NCBI GenBank assembly: GCA_015520475.1
Contig: WAQA01000202.1
Coordinates: 1-12,982, forward strand
DNA: 12,982 bases
Direction of reading: 5' to 3'
Source: Candidatus Bathyarchaeota archaeon
Lineage (GTDB): Archaea > Thermoproteota > Bathyarchaeia > Bathyarchaeales > WAQA01
The stretch's first letter is position 1; every line of letters starts with the position of its first letter. Of this stretch, positions 12,368 to 12,982 are shown piece by piece. A program made the translations under genes and the position numbers. Under the pieces are notes generated by a model. The model worked only from the letters and a program-made list of their open reading frames with translations. It searched no databases and had not been told where the DNA came from.

Positions 12368-12982
12368 ATGCTTAAGAGAACATTACTCTACTGCTTCCAC
12401 AGACAATATGCACGTTTAGGCAAGTATGCAGGTTTCGAGATGCCAATATGGTATAAGGGACCTGTAAAGGAGCATTTAGCAGTCAGAAACAACGTAGGAG
12501 TCTTCGACGTCTCCCATATGGGTAGATTACTCATTTCAGGAGAGGACTCAATCAAACTCTTAAGCCTTTTACTAACGAATAATTGCGGTTCACTCGATTT
12601 AATGGAGAGTCAACTATCATTCTTCTGTAATAAAGATGGAGGGATAATCGATGATGTAATGGTGCTTAGGCTTAACCAGAACAACTTTCTAATAATAACA
12701 AATGCCGCAAACAAGGATAAGGATTTAGAGTGGATGAATAGACATCTAAACGGACTTGATGTCAAAATAAAAGATGTAACGGATAATGTTCCAATGATAG
12801 CCGTTCAAGGTCCAAAAGCCGCTGATTTACTCAAAGAGATATTTGGATCCGAAGTATATGATGTTAAACGAATGTGCAGTTCCTGGTTTTATCTCGGAAG
12901 AACTAAGGTCTTAGCTTCTAGAACCGGATACACCGGCGAAGACGGATTTGAACTCTACATCTTCGGAGATAAACCTGAAAGG
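12368..12982 (+). CDS. gcvT: glycine cleavage system T protein (aminomethyltransferase), 3' end off window
   Basis: The first 205 residues are present and the frame runs off the right edge. Landmarks: KYAGFEMPIWYKG (19-31), VFDVSHMGRL (45-54), GGIIDDVMVL (91-100, with the conserved catalytic Asp at or next to D96), AVQGPKAADLL (145-155) and RTGYTGEDGFE (185-195). The T protein takes the aminomethyl group from lipoylated H protein and transfers the one-carbon unit to a tetrahydrofolate or archaeal pterin, releasing ammonia. The start ATG is well placed: GGAAGGAG (12354-12361) lies 6 nt upstream. It follows the LarA homologue by 32 nt. The other gcv genes may lie beyond the edge. Confidence 0.92.
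   Translation, partial: MLKRTLLYCFHRQYARLGKYAGFEMPIWYKGPVKEHLAVRNNVGVFDVSHMGRLLISGEDSIKLLSLLLTNNCGSLDLMESQLSFFCNKDGGIIDDVMVLRLNQNNFLIITNAANKDKDLEWMNRHLNGLDVKIKDVTDNVPMIAVQGPKAADLLKEIFGSEVYDVKRMCSSWFYLGRTKVLASRTGYTGEDGFELYIFGDKPER

Noticed and set aside
1..12982. CRISPR array, prophage or complete defence island
   Set aside because: I saw no regularly spaced direct repeats, phage structural genes, integrase or restriction endonuclease. The methyltransferase is an orphan and the tnpB is decayed.

Overview
The window reads as archaeal chromosome, most likely from the TACK side (a Bathyarchaeia- or Thermoproteota-like lineage). The clade is inference; the domain is well supported. Evidence: a digeranylgeranylglyceryl phosphate synthase-type UbiA gene for ether lipids, a DUF131 (TIGR00304) membrane protein, a stand-alone Lrp/AsnC RAM-domain protein, BRE/TATA-like boxes (not -35/-10 boxes) in front of most genes, probable leaderless mRNAs, and heavy AGA/AGG and ATA codon use. 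Gene density is ordinary and most of the window looks like core chromosome with one decayed insertion.

Layout. 2-352 (+): the C-terminal part of an unrecognised protein that enters from the left edge. 591-833 (-): RAM-only Lrp-family protein. About 889-2173: a dead TnpB (IS200/IS605 OrfB-type) element, broken by at least two single-base frameshifts and bounded by 25-bp imperfect inverted repeats. 3691-2175 (-): a three-gene operon encoding a DUF131 membrane protein, a zinc finger/membrane/Hsp20-fold fusion, and an N-terminally hydrophobic AN1 zinc finger protein. 3936-4409 (-): ferritin-like di-iron protein, divergent from 4590-6443 (+), an SPPY-type methyltransferase. 6503-7354 (+): amidohydrolase. 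7504-8364 (-): DGGGP synthase-like prenyltransferase. 8645-9805 (-): DUF6807 ('PmoA-like') protein. 10108-10605 (+): short nitroreductase. 10782-10859 (-): tRNA-Gly(GCC) with encoded CCA. 11076-12335 (+): LarA-superfamily racemase homologue. 12368 to the right edge (+): glycine cleavage T protein (gcvT), truncated by the window.

How the genes work together. The clearest functional unit is the 3691-2175 operon, where spacings of 26 and 6 nt imply one mRNA. Its parts suggest a membrane-tethered small heat-shock/zinc-finger protein quality-control module: a DUF131 hairpin alone, a second DUF131-like hairpin carrying an N-terminal Cys-rich finger and a C-terminal Hsp20 domain, and an AN1 finger of the kind that eukaryotes couple to p97/proteasome handling. 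This is my best candidate for an undescribed system, but the function is inferred from domains alone. The LarA homologue and gcvT are probably co-transcribed. The remaining genes look like single metabolic or housekeeping loci.

Three translation starts differ from the longest ORF or from ATG: the DUF131 protein starts at 3691 because the longer TTG start lies upstream of the TATA box; the DUF6807 protein probably starts at 9805; the GTG at 1110 inside tnpB is an artefact of the frameshifts.
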